Shown here piece after piece: positions 1 through 12,300 of a stretch of 64,000 bases of DNA. Made by a program: the position numbers and the translations under genes. The DNA comes from Watersipora subatra (Eukaryota > Bryozoa > Gymnolaemata > Cheilostomatida > Watersiporidae): assembly GCF_963576615.1 (NCBI RefSeq), contig NC_088712.1, positions 29,727,870-29,791,869 of the forward strand, in the 5' to 3' direction. Within the stretch, counting starts at the first letter, position 1. Every line of letters begins with the position of its first letter. The notes under the pieces were generated by a model that did not search any database, was not told the origin of the DNA, and saw nothing but the letters and a program-made list of their open reading frames with translations.

Positions 1-154
1 ACTATAAGGTTTTTGCACAGAGATTGTTATATGAAATAATTGTTCATTATATTGGTGGCAGCAGTGGGATAGTGCTATCGAAATACATGATGTAATCGGT
101 AGTAAGTAATACTATTGCTCTATTATACTTTATGGATTATATTCCTTCTTTTAG

Positions 155-341
155 TTGAAGCCCCCAGGTGTGTCAGTGACTCATTCTCTCTCAACTGCTT
201 AACTGACTTTGTGTTGACTGAGCCAAGCAAGTGCTACGAGGAGCAAGTGCTATCGCAATGCTGCCTTTCTTGTTCCAGCCTATTTTATGCCAGACTCGCT
301 GCTGCTGCTGCTGACATGGGTTCCTGTCCCTATGGGAATCA
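155..341 (+). CDS. Gene 1 exon: PLAC-like module 1 and start of module 2
   Basis: The acceptor is tttag at 150-154 and the donor A|GTGAGT follows 341. It enters in phase 1 and leaves in phase 2. It encodes a B-type module (spacing ends QCCLSC), an Ala run, and the first cysteine of an A-type module (SCPYGNQ). Confidence 0.8.
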
Positions 342-3300
342 GTGAGTATCAATTTTCAAATATGACTTTTTAGCCATAACCACATCGTAACCGAACCAAA
401 GTTTTTGAAGCTGCAGCCAGAGTTATATATAGTTTGACCTAACAGTTCAGAACATAACACAGAAAAGTCCCTATTTCTTAAAATTTTGTTATTTTATATT
501 TTATTGTTACACTTTTACACATTCCAAATCTTGATTACATTCATCATTGGTGAGAAAATAACGTGAATATTGGACTCGCTAATAATATGTTGACCAATCA
601 AATGAGTGCTTTGACTACACTTACTCAAACTAAACTGAGCTTGACTGAAGCCAATAATTGCAAGCTTTTTATACTTTGATTATGTCTGCCTGCTGGAACC
701 AAAGCTTTTGTCAATAAAGGTTTTGTGTTGTCGGTTTGCAACATCAGCCATTGGCTATCAGCCATTGTTACATTTTTTTAATTTACTTTTAAAATTGGCT
801 CAAAACTGAGGGTCTCAAGCTCATAAACAGTGGAATTGTTACAAACTTAAAATTTTACACTTGGGCTACAAATATGTACATATATTTACTATATAAGTGT
901 ACTCCAAGTGTTACCTCGAAGGGAAGCTAATGAATGTATTTTGAGATCACCCAGTGAGTGGTATATATAGGCTTTGTCTCTACCCTTGCAGTTTTTACTG
1001 TTTAGGTCATACATGTGCTTTAATCCTCTCAAATTGAAACGACTCCCTTTGTTTTTAAAGCATTGATTATGAATGCGGTTATAGTTTACTATATGGAGTG
1101 CGGCAGTTAGTTTAGAATGTACAGTGAAGCAATTAGTTTAGAATATACAGTAATGCGCTTAGTTTGAGATATACAGTAAGGCAGTTAGTTTAAGATATGC
1201 AGCGAGGCAATTAGTTTAGAATATACAGTAAGGCATTTAGTTTAAGATATACAGTGAGGTATTTAATTAAGAATATTCAGTAAGTCAACTAATCTAGGAT
1301 ATACATATACAGTGAGGCAATTAGTTTAGGATATACAGTAAGGCATTTAGTTTAAGATGTACAGTGAGGTATTTAGTTAAGAATATTCAGTGATTCAATT
1401 ACTCTAGAATATACATGTACAGTGAGGCAATTAGTTTAGGATATACAGCAAGGCACTTTATTGAGGATATGCAGTGAGGCTCTTAGCTTAGGATATACCG
1501 TGAGGCAATGAATTTAGGATATACAGTGAGGTACGTAGTTTAGAATATACAGTGGGGCAATTAGTTTGAGATATACAGTTAAGCGCAATCATATTATAGA
1601 GATGTGGAATGCTTCACTTCACCTCTGATTGACTGCTCCAATGAAGATGCTAGAGCAAGGTGCTGTGATAGATGCGCTGGTGTATCTACAACGCCTCTAC
1701 CAACCACAAGTAAGACTAGGACTCGGCATTTTCTAACTGGGCGTGTTTAGTTTGCCCTCTTGTATGCCGCATATAATTAAACCTTGTTACTAAAGACCAT
1801 TTGACTAAAGCATACCGTAAGTCCTCATGCTCAAGCCGCATGGCTTGTGCTAAAAACAGATGACTCACGAAAGAAAAAATAATCCTCCAACGAGCCGCCT
1901 GCGGTATCTAGCCGCCCTTACCAACAAGCCGCCCTTACCAACAAGCCGCCCTTACCAACAAGCCGCCCTTACCAACAAGCCGCCCTGGCCAACGAGCCGC
2001 CCTTACCAACAAGCCGCCCTTACCAACAAGCCGCATATGCCCACAGGCCGCGGCTAATGACTGAGGTTTTGACGTCCTTGACCCCTTCAGGAGTGAGAGT
2101 GTTGAGACGAGTTTCGCTATACCCCCGTCCTTTTGAATAAGAAAACAGGCTACATCAGTACATGTGAAAAAACTTTTCTTTTACTTCCAAGTTCGAATTA
2201 AAATTCCTAAACCCTTGCATCAAGAACTTACTTGCCATGTCTCAGCTAGATTTTCATTGTGCTGTTAGAGGTCTTCACGTTAATGGAAAGATGCCGGTCA
2301 AGAATGAAAAGGTGTTAATAACCTATGACTGCGGTGAGTTAAACATGAGCGATAAATTCCTCTTTAGTCTAAACTCTAAAGTATTCCATAAACATGACCT
2401 TAAAAATAAACGAGTAGGTCGCCAATACTCTGTACATAAAAGTGTATCATGACTGCGATTCTATGGTTATAGCGCGGAACTGAGCAGAGACCGCATTTAT
2501 CGAGAAGCCGCCCTAAGCCCCACGTAAGTTTTAAAAACTTGGCTTTAGCCATGGCCTATGACCTTGAACCGGAAGCCGCGCCCAACGACAAGCCGCGCGG
2601 GTTGAGCATAAGGACTTACGGTACATTTTAAGTTTTAAAAATTACCTGAAAACTTGATTAAAAAACTTGATTAAACATTAAAAAAAACTTGATTTGTCCT
2701 CTCATTGTCTCCCATAACTGTGCTTCAAGATGCCTTATAAAAAAGAGTATGGTGGTTGCTAGCACAACTGTTCCTCGACCTAGTTCTGAATTTGAATTCA
2801 TTGTAACACCATGAATTATAACTTTTCAGCTATTTCATAGCAATAATTATATGAAGAACTATTTGACATATACATGTATACTTGATATTTAGCTAAGATA
2901 TAGATGATGTATAGCATGTGTTTTTGAATCTCCTACTTGTTTGGGTGTACAACAGGGTACACACTTGAAGCGTTCGAATTCCAATTATATAATTTTCACA
3001 TTTTTAAAAAAATGCTGTAGTTGTTGCCTTGATTGGAATACACAATGGTTTACAATACTCGAGTTAGGTCGGTTTTGTTGACATAATTTGATGAGCGTCT
3101 TCGAAAACCATAGCCTGAGATCTCTAACTTACTTACACCAACTTACAGAAACAAAGCAATACATAATAACCAATTGCAGGAGATTGTAAAACGTGGCTAA
3201 GCATATGGGTTAACTACGGAAACCTAATTCTTGCTTTACAACAAATTTCTTTGGAGTATAATATGTTTTATTAAGTTCATTTGGGCGTCTCCCACAGAGT

Positions 3301-6300
3301 CAGTCGGATATCGCTGAAAGTGGAAGGCAGAAGACAACTCTAAGTCAATTTATATGTGTAGGATAGAGCTGTTCGATGTCTACCTGAACTATGCATTCAA
3401 TTTCAGAGTTGTTTTCTCCTGAAAACTGAATGAAACCGAATCTTCAATTGTTACTTCGGTTTACTCATATTGGCATTATGAACCGCATCGAACCGAGATA
3501 TGTATATTTATTAATAAATAGTAAACTAATAATTAATATTTGCAAAAAAACGTTTAAGTAATGGTGAAAATTTTAATGATAATAATATTAATTAACCAAT
3601 ACAATTTGAAAAATTTTATCCTCTTTAAAATTTAATGAATCAACATCAAATTGATTACGTAATTTAACAACAATTGAATAAATAAATAAAAAAAAATTAC
3701 AATATACTCCGGACAAATACAATCAATGAAGATTAATACCATAATAAGATATTACAAATATAAGTCTCTTAACTACAAAACATCACATGAGTTTATTTGG
3801 CAAGAGTCAAAACTATTGCCGCAATTTGGATGAAAAAAAACTCTAAACTCATTTACTGACCGATCGATGCTCTCACGAAAATTTGCTTAGGAAACTGCTG
3901 CATGGGCATGCGCAAACACTGAATCGAATCATGATGTAAAATTCGGTTCATACGCAGTTGTCTTCTCCTTCTTCGTTATCCAGCACTAGTGTAGGATTAA
4001 GCAAATGCATATCACATATACGAGTCTACAGTAGGTATTTTCTCGATGTTATGTCGCCTGTACATCTGTAAGATATGTTTACGGAACCCTAAAGCATTCA
4101 TAGTTGAGAGACTGATGTTTCCTGATCTACTGACTGAGATCGCAGTACAATGATTCTATTCGCTATAACCTATCGCATTATTTCCTGTAGCTACTACAGA
4201 GCCAACTACAACTAGCACCACCCCGGAGCCCTGTATAGACGATGAAACCGATTTGTGCTTGCAGGCTGTGCAAAACTCTCTCACATTCTGTTATACTGAG
4301 AAAGAAAAATGTTGCGCTACGTGTGAAAGCCGCAAGATTGGCTACCTTCCTGATGAGTGTGCATGGGGTAACCAGGTATGTCTAATGCTATACTAGAGGT
4401 TTGTAGAAGAAAGCTTTATAATAAAATGTAAATATTCGTTGAGTCAAGTTTGGAGCAGTGTGTCTGAACGATAGCATATTAAATAGAAACAGTCAATTTA
4501 CTAGTAAACTACAGTCAAACATGGATAACTCGCCCACGGATAGCTCGAACACATGGTTAACTCGAACGGTTTCTTTTGTCCATTCCAACGTAAGGATAAA
4601 TTGTTTTAGATAACTCGACCTCAACTCTGTTAACTCGAACAGTTTTTGCCCAACGGCTACCGAGACGGTAGTTATCGCTTTAGAAAATCACTTTATTCAA
4701 AGCCATAGAGGTAAACCTCAACTTTTCGTAATTCATAGGCGGCGTTATTACCACCATCGGCAAAATATTTTTGTCAACGACTTTTCTGAAGGTTTGGTGA
4801 AATTTGATTTTTACCAAACATCCACTTAGGAATCGCTCTTCGGAAGCAAGGAAAAGTGAGGTAACCTTTGCATAAACTTGAAGAGAAATCGGCAAAATTG
4901 ATCTTGGTTAAAACGCTCAAAAGAAAAAGATGTCTTTTCCTCTGAGCATTTCAACAACGATCAAATTTTGCCAATTTTAATCTAAAAAATGTCCTGGCAA
5001 TAACTTAGAAAATAATAGAAAAAATCTATACTTTTTGATAAAAAATTTTAAACTTTACATTAGAAGCATTTAATTTGAAACAAGCCATTTATGCTTTTGA
5101 TTTATATTATAGTTTGTATATGTACATGTATCTACTAATAAATAAATGAATACATGGACTTGTGACAGTGCTCTGATAACTTGAACGCTCTGATAACTCG
5201 AACACTCTCGCTCAGTCCCATGAAGTTCAAGTTATCCGTGTTTAACTGTATATGTTGCTAACTTTTACACTGGTGCTCATCATGCTAGTAAGTACAGTTG
5301 ATGATGTAATCATTGCTCATCTTATTAGTGAAAATGCTTCCCTGTCAACCACTGCGTTTTCATGACACGACTGGGTTCGGAGTTGCTTCCACTTTGAATC
5401 ATAGAAATTGTTAAATCCAAACGTATCTGAAGCCATTTTGCTTCGCTAAATTAATGTGAAGGTATTCGCTGTGTGAGTGGATCAACATCATAGAAATGCT
5501 CACTGCTGATGGATTCGAATCGATTATTCTCTGCTAAGCTTTCTCCAACGGAGGTAAAAAAGATTCAGCACACAACCACGCGGGCCTCTGCTACAAAAAA
5601 GTTCTAGTGCTAATCACTACTGTTTCTACTTGACTATTTGCCATTACATTCACAGTCACATGACAATGATGGGTTGCAGGTATGAGGATGACGAAATAAT
5701 TTATTTTGAGTGCAACTAGTTGACTAGTTGAAAAGTGACTGTGACTCGAAAGCGAGTTTGCTTTACTAAATTTTGTTTTGAAGGATACATCGCAAATCTT
5801 GGAACGATCTATAGTGCAACACCAAATTGCTGAAACAGTAGGGTACGAATTCATCAACGGCGAGCATCTCCGAACCCATTCAAGACATGAAAATGAAGTA
5901 AATGACTTGGAGGTCACAAGAGGTGTCCTTTTTGTGCCCTCGGAATTTTTGAGACAAGTGTTCTAGCTCTATGGCCTCTAGTAAAATTTCAAACAATTTT
6001 TTATCAACAGTTGACTACCGGGTGGGCTAAATATTTTTTTACTGTACTTCAGGCTATGTAAAATAATTGTAAACTTGCTGCATTTGATTTGTGACAGAAG
6101 TCAGTTCAGCAAAAATAGAAACTAGTTGACTTTAAAAAAGCAAATTTAAAGAAGATTTTAAAGTTGTTCAGACACAAGTGGCATATGGTGTAAGTCGACA
6201 CAAGGGGCATCTGGTGTAAGTCGACACAAGTGGCATATGGTGTAAGTCGACACAAGTGGCATATGGTGTAAGTCGACGACGGCCTGTATTGTTAATGAGT

Positions 6301-9300
6301 GCAGTATTGTATTGTAACACTTGTAAATATTGGTAAACATGAACTTATCCACAAAATTTAAGTAGATTTTATCAGAAAGTATCAGTATTTTTCTAAAATT
6401 TCCGATAAGTTGTGGTGTTTTGAGGTGAGCTGACTACCAGGATTTTTTAAGAATAATCTCGACAAAACTGCATCACAATTAAAATGGTCAAAATAAAAAT
6501 TCGTGTCAAACTAGCGTCACTAGTATCATGGCTGCCTGTCTCTATTGTTGTTGATAATCAGACATTGTGTTCAGGTTGCAGCGTTATGCTTCTCTATTCT
6601 GTCAGTCTCTTTGTGGCATCATAGCACTTTCGCTTGCGTCTGACCATTTTAATAGTGATCAAGTTTTGCCGATTTTAACCTTGAAACATCGAACATCAAA
6701 AACAATTGTAAATGATAGAAAAACACTTTCTGGTACATTCTGATAAAATCTACTAAAATTCTGTGTAAGCTCCTCTTTAATGGGCAGTTTGTGAGTAAAT
6801 GAGTATGATGAGTAATGAGCAAAAGCTTATATTATCAGCTAACTTAGATGTAAATGTAACTGCAACAAGAGCTTTGCTTATTCAGGCTGAGCTCTGCTCT
6901 GATTATGACAAGTTGGCCTGTGGTTCTGAAACCATAAACAACTCGACATGTTGCGAACTCTGTGGAGATTATGATGTTGATCCTACGGCGCAGCCATGTA
7001 CTGGTGAAGATGATATCAACTTTGACTGTTCTCCGATCGCAATTTCGCCATCTCTCTGCTACAGCAGTGACTACTACAGTCCCTGCTGCCAGACCTGTAA
7101 CAGCGTGCGGATGGACTATTTGCCTTCAGGTCAGTTTGTCACATTCTTTTTTTAGTTCCTCATATTTGTATTTGTATACCTACATAGATTTTTCACTACA
7201 AGTCATGTCGTCTGTCAGTCCTCTGTCAGTCATTTGGCAATCATCTGTCAATCATTTGGCAATCATCTGTCAATCATTTGGCAATCATATGTCAATCATT
7301 TGTTAGTCATCTGTCAATCATTTGTTAGTCATCTGTCAATCATGTGTTAGTCATCTGCCAGTCATCTGCCAATCATCTATCAGTCACCTGTCAGTCATCT
7401 ATCAGTCACCTGTCAGTCATCTATCAGTCATCCGGCAGTTATTTATTAATCAACTACCAATCATCTGTTACCTAAAAATAATTTTCAGGCTGCCAGTATG
7501 GAGACAAGGTAGACTTCTGCGACTCCTCGTCTCTCATCTGTAATTCTTATGGAGACAACGTCTGCTGCGCTTCCTGTTGCGATGACTGCCAGTCTCCTAG
7601 TACAAGCACAAGCACTACCAGTCGTACCACAACAATGCTAACGACAACTGTGTTTAAACCTGCTGGCTGTGAAGATCTCAGTAAGTACCATTTACTTATT
7701 ACAATTAACCTTTCCTATTGACTGATGATACCCAACAAATGATCTCATGGTTATTTCTAGAAAAATAGAAACCAGTGCTCCTCAACTCACAGTATTTCAA
7801 AAGGAGAAAAATAAAAACATTGCTTAATTGAAAGTATAAAACAAATGAAACTGTTTAATGCTAATCTTATGTGGTTTTTATTGGTGTTTAATGCTTATTG
7901 CAAATGTTACATGTTTCATATCATTTTCCAAGCACTGAGCAATTAACTGCTAAGGTTTTCAGAAGCAAACTAAACTCATCCTCAGATGCTGCAGTTGATC
8001 GATCTTGCTAACTAGGCTAGCTAGAAGCTACAAACTAGTTTAAACTGGTTTAAACTAGTTTAAACTGGTTCAGATTGGTTGAAACCATAGAGTTATCTCC
8101 CCCTAGAGTGATAACTACACGAGCGTTTCCGGTGCCAACAAGGAGCGTTTAAGCCACGCCTCTTTTTTGTGCTAGTCAGTCGTTGTGATTGACTAGATCA
8201 ATAACATCAGCCATGAGAAGGGTTAAACAAGGAGCATGAATTTCCAATTAAGATAGTAATTAATGCTCATATTAAAAAAATGATGATTATAGTTTATTAC
8301 TCTAATATATGCTTATTATTTAAAGCAATTCAATTCCTACCAGGATCACTAAACATATTATGGAAATGTTTACTTTTTCATATCCATTTCCATCAATGAT
8401 ATACAGCCCCCCCCACAGCCCGGTACAGCAATGATATACAGCCAATGATATACAGCCCCCTGTATATCCTTGTTTCCATAAACATAAATATTTCCATAAT
8501 TTTAGGGAAATGAATATGGAAATTTTATTTTAGAAATATGGAAGTGTTATTGAAATGGAAATAATATGGAAATGTTATTGAAATGGAAATAATATGGAAA
8601 TGTTATGGAAATGGAAATAATATAGAATTGAAGTAGGGAAATGTTATAGAAATGGAAATGAATTATGGAAATGATATAGAAACACTATGGAAAAGAAGAA
8701 GGGAAATGTTATGGAAATAGAAATAATATGGAAATGAATTATGGAAATGATATAGAAACACTATGGAAAAGAAGAAGGGAAATGTTATGGAAATAGAAAT
8801 AATATGGAAATGAATTATGGAAATGTTATGAAAATGGAAATAATATGGAAATGAATTATGGAAATTTTATGAAATGGAAATGATATGGAAATAAATTATG
8901 GAAATGTTATGGAAATAATATAAAAATGAAGTAAGGAAATGTTATGGACATAGAATTAATATGGAAATAAATTATGGAAATTTTATGAAATGGAAATAAT
9001 ATAGAAATAAATTATGGAAATGTTATGGAAATAGAAATAATATAAAAATGAAGTAAGGAAATGTTATGGAAATGGAATTAATATGGAAATTTTATGGAAA
9101 TGGAAATTGTGACATACACGTAATCCCTGATACCTGCATGACTTGCAAAGGCACTGAATAGATGGTGTTAAGTAAATGAGTTAATGCAATCAGTTACTCA
9201 TAGATAAGATAGATAGTCATACTGGGGTTGTATTACATTAGTGTGATGGGAAGCTAGTCGACTGCCATCAACTATGAGCTGTACTACCCGAGTTGCCCGA

Positions 9301-12300
9301 GTAATAAAAATGTCTTTGGACAGAAAATTTATTTTTATATAACATTTACCATTCTAACTTTTAAACTTCATATAATGAGAAAATATTTTTAAGCAGTTCA
9401 AATGAATTAATAGGAAAAAAAAACAACCGTAAAGGTTTTCAAGATTTTTCAAAAAACTACAACTTTTAAATTTTATATCATGAAAGAAGTTTTTTGTTAA
9501 AATTATTTAGGAAGAAAAATGAAACTCCAAATGTGTTTAAATGTAAATGTAAAATAATTAGCAAGTAATGGCTAAATATAATCTGTTTAGCTATGATTAC
9601 AATAAAAAATTATTTAATAAATAAGGTAATAAAAAATTCTATGTTATTTTTAAATAATTATAATTTAGTACAATTAAGTATAATTTATTTTTATCTAACA
9701 TAACAACATTTGCCACTCTAACTTTCAAACTTTTTGCTTGTTTACATCAAGCAAAGATGTCCACTATCTAGTGGACATCTTTGTTTCAAGCTAGTCTATG
9801 TATTTGATTGATATGTATTGAAATCTAATATTACATGCAAGGGCTGTTTGTGAACTGTGGTGTCAATGAATCACTCTATCACCATACAATGTCAATACTT
9901 TCAGTTGATGGCAGTCGATTAGCTTCTCATCACACCAATGTATTACAACCCCAGTATGACTATCTATCTTATCTATGAGTAACCAATGATATACAGCCCC
10001 ATGTGTGGTGGGCTGTATATCATTGGAGTAACTGATTGCATTGACTCACTTACTTAACACTATCTATTCAGTGACTTTGCAAGGCATTTAGGTATTGAAT
10101 TGCTTTAAATAATAAGCATATTTTAGAGTAATAAACTATAATCATCATTTCTTTAATATGAGCAATAATTTCTATCTTAACTGTGGAAATTCATGATCAT
10201 TCTCATGGCTGATGTTATCGTTCTGTCAATTACTACGATTGACTAGCACAAAAAAGGGGCGTGGCCTAAACGCTCCTTGTTGGCACCGGAAACGCTCGTG
10301 TTGTTGAATGCACAGTTATCACTCTAGGGGGGAGATTACTCTATGGTTGAAACCATGTTTGCGCATAGCAGAGATGCGTCGACATGTACATATAGTTATT
10401 GTTTTGCAGGAAATTGTGATGATGTTATAGCTGACCCTATGAACTGCTACAACTCAGGGGTCAACTCATCTTGCTGCCTCACCTGCTACAACTTAATAAG
10501 GTAGGACCTGCAGATCCAATAAAACTAGTTAGTAAACCAATATTACAACTACTTCAAAACTACCTGATGGCTGGTTAGTAATTTCATTTCAGAAACCTCT
10601 TTAAGAAAATCACTTGTCTCAGCTGAGTTAATTATTTAAATTTTTTTATTTCATTTTTTGCATGTTTACTTATACAAATATTGATTGTTGCAGGCAAGAC
10701 TTACCAGGCTCATGCAGATATGGAGACAAGTTGTCTACCTGTGGAGGAGTAACTTTTGATAATTGCACCGATGCCTCAAATATGGCTAGCGAATTGTGCT
10801 GTGGTACTTGCTATGACCTGCTGGTTAGTGCCGTTCTCTAATAGCTGATGTCAAAAACCTGTGTCATCCACTTTTAACGTGTGTCAGTATGTAGTCTTAA
10901 AGAATTTCTTATTATACCAAAGACCAGCCAACTTTGTTGTTTCAGGACATTTCTTGCAACGCCACAGCAGGAAATCTTATATCTAACTGCTATCAGACTG
11001 TGGCAAGAGCAGGTGCTTGCTACAGCCAAGATGTTCTAGACAAGTGCTGCAGTGCTTGCAAGGCTATTGCTATCTACACACTACCTGGTAAGTTAAACTT
11101 TTTAGAGCCCTACATACAGAACGATTGTAATAACCAAAATGTACTAGATTGTGAATTAAATAGAGTATTTGCCATACCTTATATACACGCAAAGGTACCT
11201 GTTGTTAACTTAGATGTAGGAATGACTGTTGTTACCGTAAGTGTGGGAATGACCGTTGTTAGCACAGACACGCAAGTACCTGTTGTTAACTTAGATGTAA
11301 GAATAATTGTTTCAATATAGATGAAAAAATACCTTTTGTTAACATGGATGTAGGAATGAGTGTTGTTAACAAGGATACAAAATACTTGTAGTTACTATAG
11401 TTATAGGAATAACTGCTGTTAACATGGATGTAAGAACAGGTATTGTTAACATGAATGTAGAAATTACTAATGTTAACTTAGATGTAGGAATGAGTGTTGT
11501 TAACAAGGATGTAGAAATTACTAATGTTAACACGGCTGCAAAATATTGTGGTTAACATAGATGTAGGAATAAGTGCTGTATACATAGATACAGTAGTAAC
11601 AATTATTAGCACAGATTTACAAGTCTGTTTTATTTACCACTCAATGAAGATGCATCATTTTAGAGGATTGCATATTTGGAGACAAGGTGTCTTGGTGTAG
11701 TGACATCAATGATGAGAACTATGATAGAATCTGCAGCGATTTTGATAGCCGTCAGCAGTGCTGCGAGACTTGCAAGGACTACATAGTTATAAGCACAACG
11801 ACTCAGTCTTCTACGTCCCAAAAGCCTACGACTCCGACTACTACAATGACAACGACCACAAGACTTCCTCCTGTAAGTTCTTACATTCGTATGTGCTGAC
11901 AGACCAATATTACCAAGTTATAATGTGAGGTCAGGTTTACTAAAAGAGCTTATTTAACATGTTGAAGAAAAAAATGCACTGGATTGGTAATACATTAAAT
12001 TAGATAGACAAGGTATTGTCTTAGACAGACAGGGTATTGTCTTAGGCAAAGTATTGTGTTAGACAGACAAGGTATTGGTACTAGATGGACAAGGTATTGG
12101 TACTAGATGGACAAGGTATTGTGTTAGACAAACAGGCATTGTGTTAGACAAGGTATTGTATTAGATGGACAAGGTACTTTGTTTGACAGACAAAGTATTG
12201 TGCTAGACAGACGAGGTATTGTTTTAAACAGACAAGGTATTGTCTTGGATACACAAGGCATTGTGCTAGATAGACAAGGTGAGGTATTAGACACTGCATT

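Larger units (their letters stand above)
8086..10345. mobile_element. hAT-like foldback element, 8-bp target duplication GTTGAAAC
   Basis: GTTGAAAC occurs at 8078-8085 and 10346-10353. The ends are CATAGAGTTATCTCCCC and its near-perfect inverse. Long arms pair: 8086-8340 plus 9131-9275 against about 9900-10345. Eight-bp duplication and CATAG ends fit the hAT superfamily. No transposase is present. It lies in the gene 1 intron before exon 10410-10500 and contains three nested insertions. Confidence 0.8.
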
